From: Pelecanus crispus
Lineage: Eukaryota > Chordata > Aves > Pelecaniformes > Pelecanidae
Assembly (NCBI RefSeq): GCF_030463565.1
Contig: NC_134643.1
Location: 79,791,721-79,855,720 of the forward strand
Direction: 5' to 3'
Length of the DNA stretch: 64,000 nucleotides
Shown: positions 13,553 through 25,297 of the stretch, one piece after another
How positions within the stretch are numbered: the first letter of the stretch is position 1
How the letters are laid out: the number at the start of each line of letters is the position of its first letter
The notes under the pieces: generated by a model
What the model saw: only the letters and a program-made list of their open reading frames with translations
Databases searched by the model: none
Told to the model about the DNA's origin: nothing
Made by a program: the position numbers and the translations under genes

Positions 13553-13616
13553 GAGTACAAACACTGAATGAAAAGGGTAAAGAAGAGCTCACAGTCCAAA
13601 CAGGCAAGACAAAGAC
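13553..13616 (-). repeat. Degenerate ancient amniote MIR-type SINE piece
   Basis: The phrase AAGAGCTCACAGTCCAAACA followed by GGCAAGACAAAGAC resembles the body of amniote MIR elements in reverse orientation. It is short and diverged, so the family is tentative. Confidence 0.35.
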
Positions 13617-15135
13617 TTGATTCCCTCAGAGCCAGCCAAAGAGTGGTTTGCAAATGCTTTGTTAGTATCAGCGTTTTTGTCTCCTTTTTCTTTTTCCTTT
13701 CCCTTTCCTTTATATATAAAAACTTTGCCTGAGGAAGAATTAGCTAACCAAGAAAGACAAGAAAGGAAGAGGGAGCACAAGAGTAAAGGGTTGACGGAGA
13801 AGCAGGAAGGGGGCGACGTGGGGCAACTGAGAGGCTCAAACAGTCAGTGAACAGATAAGAAATGTCATCCAGCAGAAAACTGTGAAAAGAAACTAGACAC
13901 GGATGGTTACTGCAGTCCGGCAGGTCCTTTGTTCAGATGCACGTCTCTCCTGCTGAGAAAGTCTGCGAGGCACGTTCATGCTGCTCTGCCTCACACCGAA
14001 CAAAACTGGTAAGGGAAGGTCCAAGACATTGGCCCTGATGCTCCGCAGGTTGCAGTGATTACTGGTGTCCGTGTTTGGTGCAAGCCAGTGTATCTCCAGG
14101 GCAGGCAGTGGAACTGCAGCAGCCGTGGCTGCCTGCGCGTCGGGTCTGAAGCTTTGTAGGATGGACTGCGCCTGCAGGTGTTACTGCAGAAATGGCGAGG
14201 GGGGCAGAGCATCACTTTACAGCGGTAGTCAAAGGACTCTTCTGAGGTGTCGCCTTCTCCTTCCTTAGGAAGGAGATAGTCTTGAGCATTTCTTCTTTTT
14301 CACAGCCTAAAAGACAAAGAAACCCCATGTGTGAGTCCTACATGCAGCTGAAGGAGCAGAAACCCCAGCTCTGTCTAAAGGGGGCAACTGTGGTCATGTG
14401 GGCGCTATTGGTCACAGGATGCAGAAGTTCGGGAGTACACAGGGGGTGTTTCAGAGGTTAGGGAGATGGTCCAGTAAGCCCAGGTCCCCTCCTATAAATC
14501 AGAGCTTGGCCGTGGTGAGGCCAGAGATGAAGCAAAGGACTAACAAAACTAAGGCTGTTGTGTGACCAGCCTCAGTAAACGACAGGCAGAAGCTGTCCTT
14601 GAGAGTGCCTTTATCTTCAGAGGCTGCAGAGAGTCAGTGGGATGGAGGGGGAAGGGTGCAAATAGTGCCTGTTTGGTTTCATACTTTCTTTATTCTCTTT
14701 ATTCTTTGTTTTCTGATGATAAAGGAGCTTTATGTGGATATTGCAGCAAAGGAATTGATGAGTCATAAGGTTAGCAACTTCATTTCCCCCTCTGCTCCTT
14801 TTATTTTTTTCCTGATACTCACATCTCCTTCTTGCCTCCTGCTTTGCCCCTCCTCTGCTGGTGCAGCAGGACGTGCTGTGCCTTTAAGAAGTATGGTTTT
14901 TCAGAAGACTAATTCCTGAGCTTTGGCATGTGTTGAGGCATGCCCTAAGTTTTGTGGTGTGGTTTATGAAAAACTTAGGTGCATTTGTCTAGGGAGGTTT
15001 TTAACTCTTTTCTGCCATAGATACACTTTACCTCTTTGTTCTAAGCTTGCAGAGCATACACCATACAGCATTTCCATAGGGATTTCTGCTCTCCTCTCCA
15101 AAAGAGGAGGGGAGATAAAGTGAAGTAGTGGGCTT

Positions 15136-15153
15136 CCCCCCCCCCCCCCCCCC
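15136..15153. repeat. 18-nt poly-C run
   Basis: Eighteen consecutive C bases follow GGGCTT in the non-coding region upstream of PRR5. Confidence 0.95.
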
Positions 15154-16036
15154 AAGTAAAATTTATATTTATTGAGTTATTTTTACATAGCAAAGCTCTG
15201 GTGAATAATGCTGAGATAGCAAATTCTCTTGCTGATTATATCCTCCCACTGGCACCAATATCACTGCAGTGTTAACCTGTCATTGCAGTAGCAGAATGGT
15301 GTAGCCGAAGGCACATTGACCCGTAGCAGTCACAGCATTGGCAGCTTTATTATGAATTTCATATATTGTGAATTTCTTAATGTTCCCGTTCATCAACGTT
15401 ACTTTTTCTTTCCTTTCCCCTCTCATCATGGTCAAAAAGAAACTCGTAAGAAGACAATACGATTGTACTGTAAAAATTAACATAGCATTACGCAAATAAA
15501 ATGTAGGAATTTTTTTCTTTTTCTTTTAAGCAAATCTCATTCTTTTGAAACCAAGTGTATGCTTGGGGAGGTCTGTCTGGATTTTTTTAAACATTTTCTA
15601 GGGGCAGCAATGCGATCTCTAAACCACAGCTCCCAGCGAGAATGTTACAGGCGTTACAGGCATACCAGTAGGTAACTACAGAGTTATCCTTGGTGATTAT
15701 TTTAAAAGCCGTGTTTGGTACAAGGTCCTGGATCCGCATGCTAACGTTGTCATGTAATAACAGCATAAAACCTCTTGGGCTGTCAGCCTATATTCATGTA
15801 CCTGTACGTTGTTTTAGGCCTCAAGACAGCAAGCAAGTCCAGGTGAGCAGAATTCCCCTACGTCTCCGGCACTGTGGCGGCTCCGGGACTTGCCGTGCAG
15901 TCACCCGCAGGATGTGGGCCCCACAGATGAAAGAACGGTTTCTAGTAGAGACAGGCCTGGTTTTATGAGGAGAGATGTTGGAGGGGAAGGGAGGGAGCAG
16001 GAGCTAGGGCTGGATGTACCTTCCACACTGAGGTGG

Positions 16037-16145
16037 TTGTGTGGCTTTGATTAAATCACTTAACCTTTGAGCTGCAGGTTTCTTGTGAGTGAAATAGTGG
16101 TATTAGCATCGTGTACAGCATGCTGGGATTAAATGAATTAACCTA
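16037..16145 (+). repeat. MIR-type SINE
   Basis: The order of blocks (TGTGGCTTTGATTAAATCAC, TTAACCTTTGAGC, then GGATTAAATGAATTAA) follows the forward MIR consensus from its conserved core to its 3' part. Copies of this age predate birds. Confidence 0.6.
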
Positions 16146-16522
16146 ACAGTACTTTACAGTCTCAGCTCTGTAAATGTGCTGAGTGCAGTTGTTCTATTTA
16201 AGAAGCTCGTTATTGAGCCTATGGGAGTGCCCCCACCAATCCCCCGTCCTCCCCTCCCTCCCAATTAGTCCGGTCAGTGCTCTTATCCCTCTCTATGACC
16301 AATAGCGAGCAATCTCTGCCGCTTAGCCTCTCGATCTTGAAGCAGTGCTGTATTGCGACAACTCTCTTCACAAGTGACTACAGAGGAACAGCCGCACCGC
16401 AAACCCTGGCGAGGGGCTCGGTCTTCTGCATCGCCCTCCAGCTGCCCCGGTCCAGGGAGTCCCCGGCTACCCAGTCCCTGCTGCATCCCCTCAGTAGCGT
16501 GCTGGAACGGGAGGTGGAGGTC

Positions 16523-16605
16523 CTGGGATCTCTTGACATCTCTGCCACCTGCTCACGGGGTGGCCTGGGCAAGTCAAGTCACCTTTCTCTCCTTCACTCT
16601 TAACG
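16523..16605 (+). repeat. MIR-type SINE core piece
   Basis: TCTGCCACCTGCTCACGGGG followed by GGCCTGGGCAAGTCAAGTCA and CCTTTCTCTCC matches the MIR core in forward orientation. It lies 380 bp downstream of the previous copy. The intervening DNA is unusually CpG-containing for a repeat region. Confidence 0.5.
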
Positions 16606-19272
16606 CTGAAGTGCAGATCGTGTCTTTTACCTTCATACCCAAGAGCTGCTCAGGGCTGAATTAATGAATGCTGTGAAGTCAAGGATGTCCGTGGACACAC
16701 AGCACAGTGTATATGTGAAGTATGACTCTGTAATTATTGGTGGAGATAACCCTTGCTGAAAATGATTTATTTTATCATAAATCAGCATTTGGTCAGGTGG
16801 AATCATAGGAAGGAGGAGGAAGTGTAGAGAAAGCCTGTCTTCTGGTACCTCAATCCGAAATTTTTCAGGAAACTGGAATGCTGCCTCTCCCATGTGTTTT
16901 GTGCATGCGTCGACTCTGAATCTAGTCCTGGTTACTGAGATTGATGGGGTGGCATAAAAATAGTCTGACTTCTGTAGGTGCAATATTTCAACATGCAGAT
17001 GGAGAGGTCCTTTTTTTTTCTTCTCTTGGGATTCAGCATTTTATGAGGAAGCAAAGTACTGCTTTTTGCAGTGTTGTCTGGCGTATCCAAGGTTGACACA
17101 GCAGCTCCTTGGGTTCAGTCAATTAGCAAGTTGAGGATTTTAGGAAGAAAAGCAGATGAAACATTATTCTGTAGCTGCTGACATACTGGCATCATAAGGG
17201 TACAGTTTATAAAGTCTCTGGTGCTGCTGAGGGATCAAAGAGTTAAAAATTCCAAGGGTTTAATCCAGTATAATAACATTTTGCTAGGCCTATCAAATTC
17301 ACAGCAAGTAAGAAGCAGAAAAGCAACTGAGCTAGGTGGAAAATGAAATTAGATAGAATTATATTGCCACAGGTTTATCTAACTAGTTGTTTCACTTAAC
17401 AGGCTAGATGCACATTTATCTGAGCCCTCAGCAGAAGCTTAGACTGAGTTGTGCTCCCCTGCTCTCCCGGGCTGTCTTATCCCCAGAAGCGGAGCGCCCG
17501 TCGTCCGATTTGAACAAAGCAGTGTTCTGCTGCATCTATTTTTGGTCACTGATTTGTACGCTGTGGAAGCCGTCTCATTCCTTAGAATACAGCCATATAT
17601 TGTTGTGTTTGTTTTCCTTTTGCTGCTGTGTACATAGTGGATTGTTGTTCGTTTGTTTGAAGGATTTAAACATCTGGAAGAGACCAGGGATAGCGATGTC
17701 TTTGTACGTGGGTTAGATGTGGTGCTACAGGTCCCTTCCGAAGTGAAATGTTATATGCCATCTACTGTGATGCTCATTTGTATACTTGAGGGTTTTGGTG
17801 TGGGAAGGACAATCAATATAACACTAATCCAAGCAGCTGGATAAAACTACTGCTGCTAAAAGTAGCACAAGGTAAAAATGGATTTATTTTCCTAGGTAGT
17901 TCTGCAACTGCTTCCTATGAAGGTAATACCAAATACAGATTTTGGAAGCAAATATTTATATGCAATAAGCTTAGCTGAGTTTGGGCGAGTAGTGAGAGGA
18001 ATCGGTTTTTACTAAAATAGGTCAGTAAATGATGCACGTAGGGCAGATCTCACTGTGAGAAATTCAGTCCTCCTGTAATGTAAGCTTTGCCATATCATTT
18101 GGACACAAACAAATCCAATTATAGCCCAAATCTAGACAACGGGTTATCACAGGTCAAAAGACTAAGTAGAAAGTGGGGAAAAAATGAAAGGATAAGTTCA
18201 TCTGTAGTGCAGCGAGTGGAAGGTTACTCTGCAAGGAGCCCTTGTGGCTTTTACCAGACTGCAGACCAGTGCCGTAGCAACAGAAGAACAGTTTTTACGC
18301 TCTGGCTTTTTTTGCAAACAATTGCAAACAGTTTCTTTTCTGAGAAAGCTAATCGCTGTTTTGTTACATTACTTCCCAGCAGATGAGCCAGGGACTCCTG
18401 AATTTAAAACAGAACCGCGAGTGAGTGACAGTGAGCTGAGCACAGGCTGGAGTCTTGTAGCAGCATATCCTTCAGCTCCAGTGCTGCCGTCAGAGAGAGA
18501 AAGAAGATTTTTCCTTTGAAGATAAGACACCTGGGGCTTTTGTAGAAACTAAGTATGCCCCTAGTTGTGTAGCTGTTATCTTGATTTAAGAAAAAAAAAA
18601 AAGGCAGAGAAAGGCAAAGCGTCTGGCTTTTCTATGCTATGCACCATCAAAAATTCCTCAAAATGCTGAAACCCAAACGAGCACTTTTCATTCTGCGCTT
18701 GTGTTGCTTGCGAACACTTGCCGTCTTGTGGCTTCTGTGACACTTTGAGCCGAAGCAGCCTCCCAGGTGAGCCGTGAGGCTGTGCTGTGCGCGTGCGGGA
18801 GAGAGGGAGTGCGGGAGCGTGCGTATGTATATGTATGAGCGAGGGAGCGAGAGCGCGTGTGTGCAGTGTCGTAACGTGGCAGGGCACAGGCAGTTATGAA
18901 ACTTTCCAATAAAGTCTCAGTGCGTCAGTATTGGTTGCTTGGGTTTTGTTGTTTTTTTTTTTTCTCTGTCCGTTGCCCTCCAGTTTCATTTCCATTTATG
19001 AGTACAGAGAGAGAGGGAGGGAGAGGTTGAGAAATGCTAGCAGACCCCCCCAAGCCACTGGAGGAGCCGAGCAGTTCCCACGACAGGTGGAGCACGCCGC
19101 CTCGGCGCTGAGCGAGATTCCTGGGTGGCGGTGCCCGGGGACAGGGGGAGGGGAAGCCCTCGCACTCGGGGCAGCTGCAGTTGCAAGGGGCCCCTTCAAA
19201 GTGCTGCAGCGGCAGCCAGAAGTTCGACTTTTATTTTTTGAAAGGACTGGAGAAATTATTAACCACAGTTGA

Positions 19273-19280
19273 TGACGTCA
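19273..19280 (+). promoter_or_regulatory. Consensus cAMP response element (TGACGTCA)
   Basis: This is a perfect eight-base CRE palindrome, the binding site of CREB/ATF factors, 225 bp upstream of the PRR5 start codon. Full-length CREs close to CpG-containing promoters are often functional. The same bases overlap a seven-codon upstream ORF (ATG at 19272). Occupancy is not shown by sequence alone. Confidence 0.5.
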
Positions 19281-19403
19281 GAGTTGATCTGATTAAAGGT
19301 TTGTTTTCTTGCTGGCAGAGGTGTGCTCCGTAGAGACTGGTTCTCTCTTCTTTTTTTTTTAAGTTTCTTTTTTGAACAGCAAACGGAGGGAACTGCTCGC
19401 ATT

Positions 19404-19455
19404 GCTGCTGCTGCTGCTGCCGCTGCTGCTGCTCCAGCTGCGTGTGTGTGTGTGT
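19404..19455 (+). repeat. CTG trinucleotide tract and GT tract in the PRR5 leader
   Basis: A CTG run interrupted once by CCG spans about 19404-19432. A short GT run (about 19442-19455) follows, ending only 49 nt before the PRR5 ATG. The tract is out of frame with PRR5 and not translated from the main start. As transcribed RNA it could form a CUG hairpin near the start codon. Its length may vary among individuals. Confidence 0.85.
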
Positions 19456-19504
19456 AAACAGGATGGTGTATCTGTAGCTGCCACGCGCAAACACACATTT
19501 GACC

Positions 19505-19635
19505 ATGAGGACTCTTCGCAGGTTGAAGTTCATGAGTTCGCCCAGCCTCAGTGATCTGGGCAAGAGAGAGCAGGCAGCCTTGGATGAGCGGGGGACCCAG
19601 CAGCGACGGGCCTGCTCCAACGCTACCTGGAACAG
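19505..19635 (+). CDS. PRR5: PRR5 coding exon 1 (residues 1-43 and two bases of codon 44)
   Basis: The exon opens with ATG at 19505 in a good Kozak context (A at -3) and ends ACCTGGAACAG|gtaagg, leaving two bases of codon 44. The product begins MRTLRRLKFMSSPSLSDLGK, continues with an acidic/Gln stretch (REQAALDERGTQQRR) and ends ACSNATWN. The basic start and the SSPSLSD serine cluster are hallmarks of PRR5. An in-frame TAG at 19475-19477, ten codons upstream, rules out a longer N-terminus from this exon and supports the start. A second in-frame ATG at 19532 (Met10) matches the start of a shorter PRR5 isoform known in mammals, so leaky scanning or an alternative promoter could give a protein nine residues shorter. 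Confidence 0.96.
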
Positions 19636-22600
19636 GTAAGGTCTCGCACGATGTGCCGACTCCCCTGCAGCCTCTCCGCGCTCCCGCGGCCGTGATTAAC
19701 GTCTGGGTAGCCGCTCCGTCGGCTTGCAGGAAGGGCTGCCTTGCTCCCAGCTTGGCAAGATTACAGTACGTCGGGCTTCTGCGTTGGTGCGCTACACGTA
19801 CCAGAATTCACGTTCAAGTAAAAGACGGGAGCGGCTTTTTTTCCCATTGCTGTTAACCTTTCTCTGAAGGCTGATAGCAAAAAGCCTTTCCTGCAGATGG
19901 CTCAGCCCACTCTTCCTTGTGACGGGCAAGGACTTATTTCAAAGGGTCCAGCTACAGCTATGTCTTTGTGCCTATCTAGATACTCTCACTCGAGGTTGAT
20001 TTGGTTTATTTTAGTTAAAAAAATTTGCATATACATGACTATTAAAATACATTCTTTTTATCTGCATAACTGTATATATTGCTGGTTGTTGATACAAATA
20101 TGACAAAGTCTACTCAATTTACTCACGTTAATACAAATATCTGTGTGTGTGTGTGTATGTGCGCACGCAAGCACACTCACTTTGGAGAAGGAAAATAAGC
20201 CCTGATTATTTTCTCTCTTGTGTTTATACATCTGAATTTTATTACTCTTTGACCAAAAAAATCCCATGCAAACATTCTGTTGAGAATGTGTCACTGAGCA
20301 CAGATACTCAGAAAGCATCTTAATGACCGTTTTGGTGACACCTTAAAGATGAGTCTAAGTCTCTAAGTCATTAGGAATTATATTACGTCCTTTTTGAAAA
20401 CAAAATGTCATCTCCTGGGTCACAGCTTGGAAAGCATCATTTGTAATGTTTTATAATTGTATGGCGGTACAGCTGTAGGAAGAAAAATACTAGTGAAGCA
20501 TAGACACGTTTGTCAAAGGTATTTGAGTTCTGAGAAAAAAAAAAATTATAAAATATCACATCTTCTGTCCCTCTCACCGCTTGATTTGTGGTTTCATGCC
20601 TGCATTATGAATTAGTTGTTTAAGGCCAGCAGCACACCAAGCACTGAAACTGTACTGGTCACAGAAGAGACCAAGTTTCTGCTCAAATACTATGCTATTT
20701 CTGTGACCTGGAGTCGCCCCCGAGGTCTGGATAGTGGTGGTAATTAAAGGCTAGATTGGGCCACCTTGGCTCCTGCCAGTTGGGGTTTCACTTGGCCAGT
20801 AGCCCCATGGGAAGGAGCAGGGAGTAAGATACTCCTTGGTGTGAACCAAGGTGACAGAATACGGTCCCCAAAGCCTTTTCGTGATGGTGTGCCGCCGGCG
20901 TTTGTTGGCAGGGATTAGCGTTTCCAGGTCTTGCTTGCGGGGAGGGAACCGTGGAGGCGGATTGTGAATGGAGAGCAGGTCAGGCACCAGGCTTGCTGGG
21001 AGGGGGAGAGCTCCAGGCTTCGGGGATATTCAAACCAGAGGGTTTTCCTAAGTGAGCCGGAGCAAGAGTTTATTTTTAATTCGGACAGGACAGGTATAGC
21101 TCTGGCCAGAAGTGGTTGCCTATCAGTGAGCTAGACTTCTGCGTGTTTCATCTAAATTAGACAACCGTCCCATTGCCTGCTCCTGGAATAGGTGTCAGCA
21201 AGTCATCCTGTCGCTGCTTTGCATGAACCCAGGCCTAACTGTGCTTTCCTGCCACGGGTTGCCTTTTCCCTGTGCAGGGATCACCGGGCCGTCCCTGCCG
21301 TTTGGTGGCACGTGCCTCTGAAACGCCTTGGGAGCGCTGGCAAAGCTGGTGCTACCTGCGGTGGCAAGTCAAGTGGGCATCCCATGCCTGCGCTAACAGC
21401 TACCTAAAGCTACGGCAAGTAATGCAGATTACGAGGCAGTTGCGCTGCCTGGGCAAAGGGAAGGCCCTTTATTTCTTATCTAGTAGTCCAAGGCTTTCCC
21501 CTGAGTGGAAGAGAGAGTGAGGGTAATTCTTTCAGGCACAAAAAGACTTGTATTCTTTCCGGAGCTTATCTTCCGGAAAGCCAGGGCTTAAATGATGTTG
21601 GATTAGTTTTATTAAGAAGTTATCCACTGTAGCTTCTGCCTATCACCGGTGTGTGCCCATCTTGGCGTGTGTAACAGGGTCTGGTCTTGAGGGAGTCAGT
21701 GTTCAGCTCTCCTGGAGAGACCGTAACGTCGATGTGGCAAACTGGGCGTTTAAACTTTGACTCACCAGAGATCTCGGGTGGGTTTGGAAAATCTTGGGCT
21801 GTGAAAGGTTTTTTTTATATTTCCCCTGCAAAATTAAAACACCCCAACAGAGGACTAGCATACCATACTTTGGTTTATTGGAATGTTTGTTCTTCCAAAC
21901 GGAAGGATTGCCTGTGCTGTTTCATTCTGTGCAATATCCAGCGAAGAGCTTGCTGATCAAGGAAGTCGAGGCGCACCAGCGGAGCTCTTCCCTCTCACCA
22001 AGCCTAGCTGTTCTATATTTAAATGTCTGCTGGTCTCTTGCCTAATGTTAGCAGCTGTGCCTGGGTGTGGCACGTGTGTATCTGCTTTTGAAAGAGGCTT
22101 TCAACCAAGTTCATCAGAACTGGTGTGGGGAGAGGTAAAGCACAACGCCGCGGCAGGCCCTGCCCCACACGAGGCTGCTGATCCCGTGCTGAAAGTCAGC
22201 CCTTTGAGGTGGAGTGAGGATGCTGCCTCGGCCCTGCCGGGGACCGCACTGAAACGCTGCCGAGCCGCAGTTTTGCTGGTGGGGTCTTCTGCAAGGTAGC
22301 AGCTCCATCACCGCAGGCTTTTTCTGAGGAGGATGTGCAGCTCCCCTTCTGCAGTCAGCTTGCGTGTGGCTACAATCTGGCTGCCCAGTGACGTCCCCTC
22401 CGCCACCTCTGCTCTGTTCAGACCGGTCTCAGCCCTCAGACTGTTTATACCAGAGGATGCCTGCTGCTTTCTGACACCGAGGGAGGGCAAACTGCAGGAG
22501 CTTAATCACAGGGTTCAGTGCGCTGGGGCACGTAGCACTCAGTGCTAGCAAGGAAAGTCTCTTCTTCCCCGATAACTTCCCTTCACCTCCAAACTAAAAT

Positions 22601-23821
22601 GCTGTAAAACTTCTCGACACTGTTAGATCAAAGGTAAATCGGTGCCGAGCTGCTGTCTGCTACTATGCAAATCAGAGTTTATATCACGGCTTTTTCTGAG
22701 CTTGCTTTCCCATGAACCCCAAAAGATCTGTACAGCAACATACCGGCAGTGCACGTTAACTAGCAACCAACAGCAACATAGTGGAACAATACAGTTTCAT
22801 TACAGCTCAGAGAATTTGCATTGGATTAAAATAGCTCAGATTTTTTCATTAGCATTGTCTTCAATTCCTTTTCTCCCCCCCTTTTCTCCTTCAGGCAAAA
22901 AATGAGGGCTGAATGCTGACTAAACCAATTGGACTGAGAAACCCAGGGTTTTTAATCTTGAGCTTGCAAGCCAGGGGGGCCCCTCTCAGGGCAAATAAAA
23001 TCCATCGCGAGGTTTTCATTCTGACTGAGCTAGTACAGACTGCCTAATCAGGAGCTGATACTGTCTGAGTTGTGCTGTAGGAAAGCCTCTAGTCAAAGGC
23101 ACTTAGATCCTCTTTGGTGTAAGAAAATGGGGAAAATTCATGGAAACGTGGAGGGGTAGGAGATAGCGAAGAAAAACTGAAGAAAACACACGTGATGTTA
23201 GTGAGATCAGCAGTAAATCCAAGGAGACATATGGAATCAGAAAGAGTTTTATGGTTTGGGCTAATTTTTACAGGGTTGTAATAAGCACAATAACTTGTTG
23301 TAATTTTTACAGTCATGGGAACCACATTTCATCTTCTAATTAAAAATGAATGTTTTTTCAGATCACAGGGAAGCTTTTCTAGTGGAGAAAACATTCCAAA
23401 CCAGTATATTTATCTACTACTTCTACTCGGAAATTTTCTTTCTTCCAATATTTAGTGTTCATTTAGAAATATTTTGAAATGTTTCTGCCGGTCTGAGGAT
23501 CACGTTCTTTTTCTGACCCTTTATTTGGAGCCCTCTTTGGAGCATTTGGCCGTGTGCATGCATGGGGGGCAGACAGAGCCAAGCTACGGGGTGGGGAGGA
23601 GGGACCAGGTGGGGAAGGGGGCTTCCCATCTGGTGAAGCCACCGCTGCACCATGGAGCATGTGCTAGCCTTGACTACAGTAATAGAAAGTGGTGGTGGTG
23701 GTGGAGAATTGCTGCTCCCCATAGCCCTCCAGACATACTTATACTTGCTTGAATGCAGGTATAATTGGAAGGCGAAATCTCCTTAGTCTTACACTCTGTA
23801 GAGATACTAACTCTTGGTAAC

Positions 23822-23875
23822 ACTTCAGGGAAGTCCCTTCACCTGTCTGTCTCAAGTTCTTCATATGTAAGAGTC
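23822..23875 (+). repeat. MIR-type SINE core piece
   Basis: The blocks GGGAAGTCCCTTCACCTGTC and TCTTCATATGTAAGA track the MIR core (AAGTCACTTAACCTCTCTG ... CCTCATCTGTAA) with several differences. Confidence 0.45.
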
Positions 23876-25274
23876 GTGTTTATAGTTGGTGTAGGTAGTG
23901 AACTAATGGCTCCAAAACTCTTTGAAGACAGAGTTTTGCAGACCAGCTTATTTTCACTTGTATGATGGAGTGCGTAATTGCAGCCTGTCCCTCTTTGCAG
24001 ATTGCTTTACCTTGGGTAGAAATTTCAGAAACGTAGATGGACTAGCAGCTGCAAGCTCATTTTGAAAGGGTCAGAGCCTCATGGAAAGCCTGTGGAGTTG
24101 CAGCTGGACTGAAGCTGTGCTGAAAATGGGCTCTTCCCAGTTGGATTAAGCTAATTCAGGAAAATGAGGTTTTATTCTGGAGCAAGGCTGTCTTCAAGGA
24201 GGTTTTGATGCAAGTGTATGAGGTTAATTACTGTTAATTAGCTATTCCTGTAACTGTCCAGAGGAAATGAGCCCTAAGTCACTTAGTCACTTTTGAAAAT
24301 GAAAATGTTGCCTTTAACTACCCGGTACTCGCAGCGTGTGATTATTCACACAGCATTGTTTTCAGTGATGGACTTCACCTAGAGCATTTGCAAACACTAA
24401 ATAAAAAACGCTGTGGTATTTTCACCCATGTTGTTTGCGTAGTGACTGCTTTAGAGAACCAAAATTACCTGCGTGCTGTGCATGGATGAAAACGTGGGCC
24501 GCTCCATCTGCTTTGCCAGGAAACACCGAGCTGGGAGGTCCATGGCGACAGTCGAAGCAAACAGGACGTCAGGATTCAGAGACTTGCGAGCCCAACTTTG
24601 CAGTTGTTCCTCAGCTCTGTGGACAAACTGATTCTGACCTGGCAGAAACCAGTGTTTTAATCACAATAGTTTTTCCTTCTTGGCTTCTTAAAAACCTCAG
24701 TGAAAGAACAGGGGTGGTACTTCGGTGCTGGGGGGAGCCAGCCTCCCACCCACCAAAGGCAGCGGTGTCTGGGTGGACAGCTGGTGACTCAAGGGAAATG
24801 TATGTTTTGGTGGTATCGAGCTACTTAGGCAGTGGCTTTCTATTATGCAAAAATCAGAATAAGAAACCCCACCCTCCCCATCTTGGCACTCACGTTGTTA
24901 GGCTGGTTGGGAGTGCCATCAGTGAGCATCCAACTTTGTACTCTGGGGATTTACGCCTTCCAGATTCCTTCATGCTAAAGACAACGGTGGGGAAGGTCTG
25001 CGCTGTGTGTGCGCTGGAGCTTTCATTCCCCGTGTTTCAGGCGGCCAAATAGCGAGTCCTGGAGCCACCACCTCCTCTGGAGGATCGGGCAAATCTAGAA
25101 TGAGTAGTCCGTCCAAAGAGGTGAAGTTTCTTAGGCTGCTGGGTTGATTTTTGTTGCTGTGAGTGCCTCCTTGGTTGTAGGTAGTTTTCTTTTGACAGTC
25201 TGTGGCCGCTGTGGGATAGATAAGTACAATACATCGCTGGAGCCATCTGACATTTTGTCTTAATTCTAAAGGCA

Positions 25275-25297
25275 CCCCCCCCCCTCCCCCCCCCCCC
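25275..25297. repeat. C-rich run (22 C, one T) followed by an A run
   Basis: The run is interrupted once by T at 25285 and is followed by eight A bases. It lies in PRR5 intron 1. Confidence 0.95.

Larger units (their letters stand above)
10491..18779. other. Non-coding region between CpG island and PRR5 promoter
   Basis: No coding exon was recognised. It contains the LTR remnant at 12290-12327, a hairpin at 12415-12454, ancient SINE pieces (13553-13616, 16037-16145, 16523-16605) and an 18-nt C run at 15136-15153. The rest is unremarkable. If the CpG island drives a PRR5 transcript, this would be its first intron. Confidence 0.6.
18780..19504 (+). promoter_or_regulatory. PRR5: PRR5 proximal promoter and 5' leader region
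   Basis: This stretch before the start codon is richer in CpG than its surroundings. It carries a CCAAT motif at 18906-18910, an inverted one (ATTGG) at 18930-18934, a TGCGTCA half-CRE at 18921-18927 and a full CRE palindrome (TGACGTCA) at 19273-19280. No TATA box was seen at a useful position, so initiation is probably dispersed. The transcription start cannot be fixed from sequence. If it lies upstream of about 19030, the leader would contain a 25-codon upstream ORF starting near 19034, a short one at 19272-19292 and a minimal one at 19463-19477. Whether this is one exon or partly upstream flank is inference. Confidence 0.6.
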
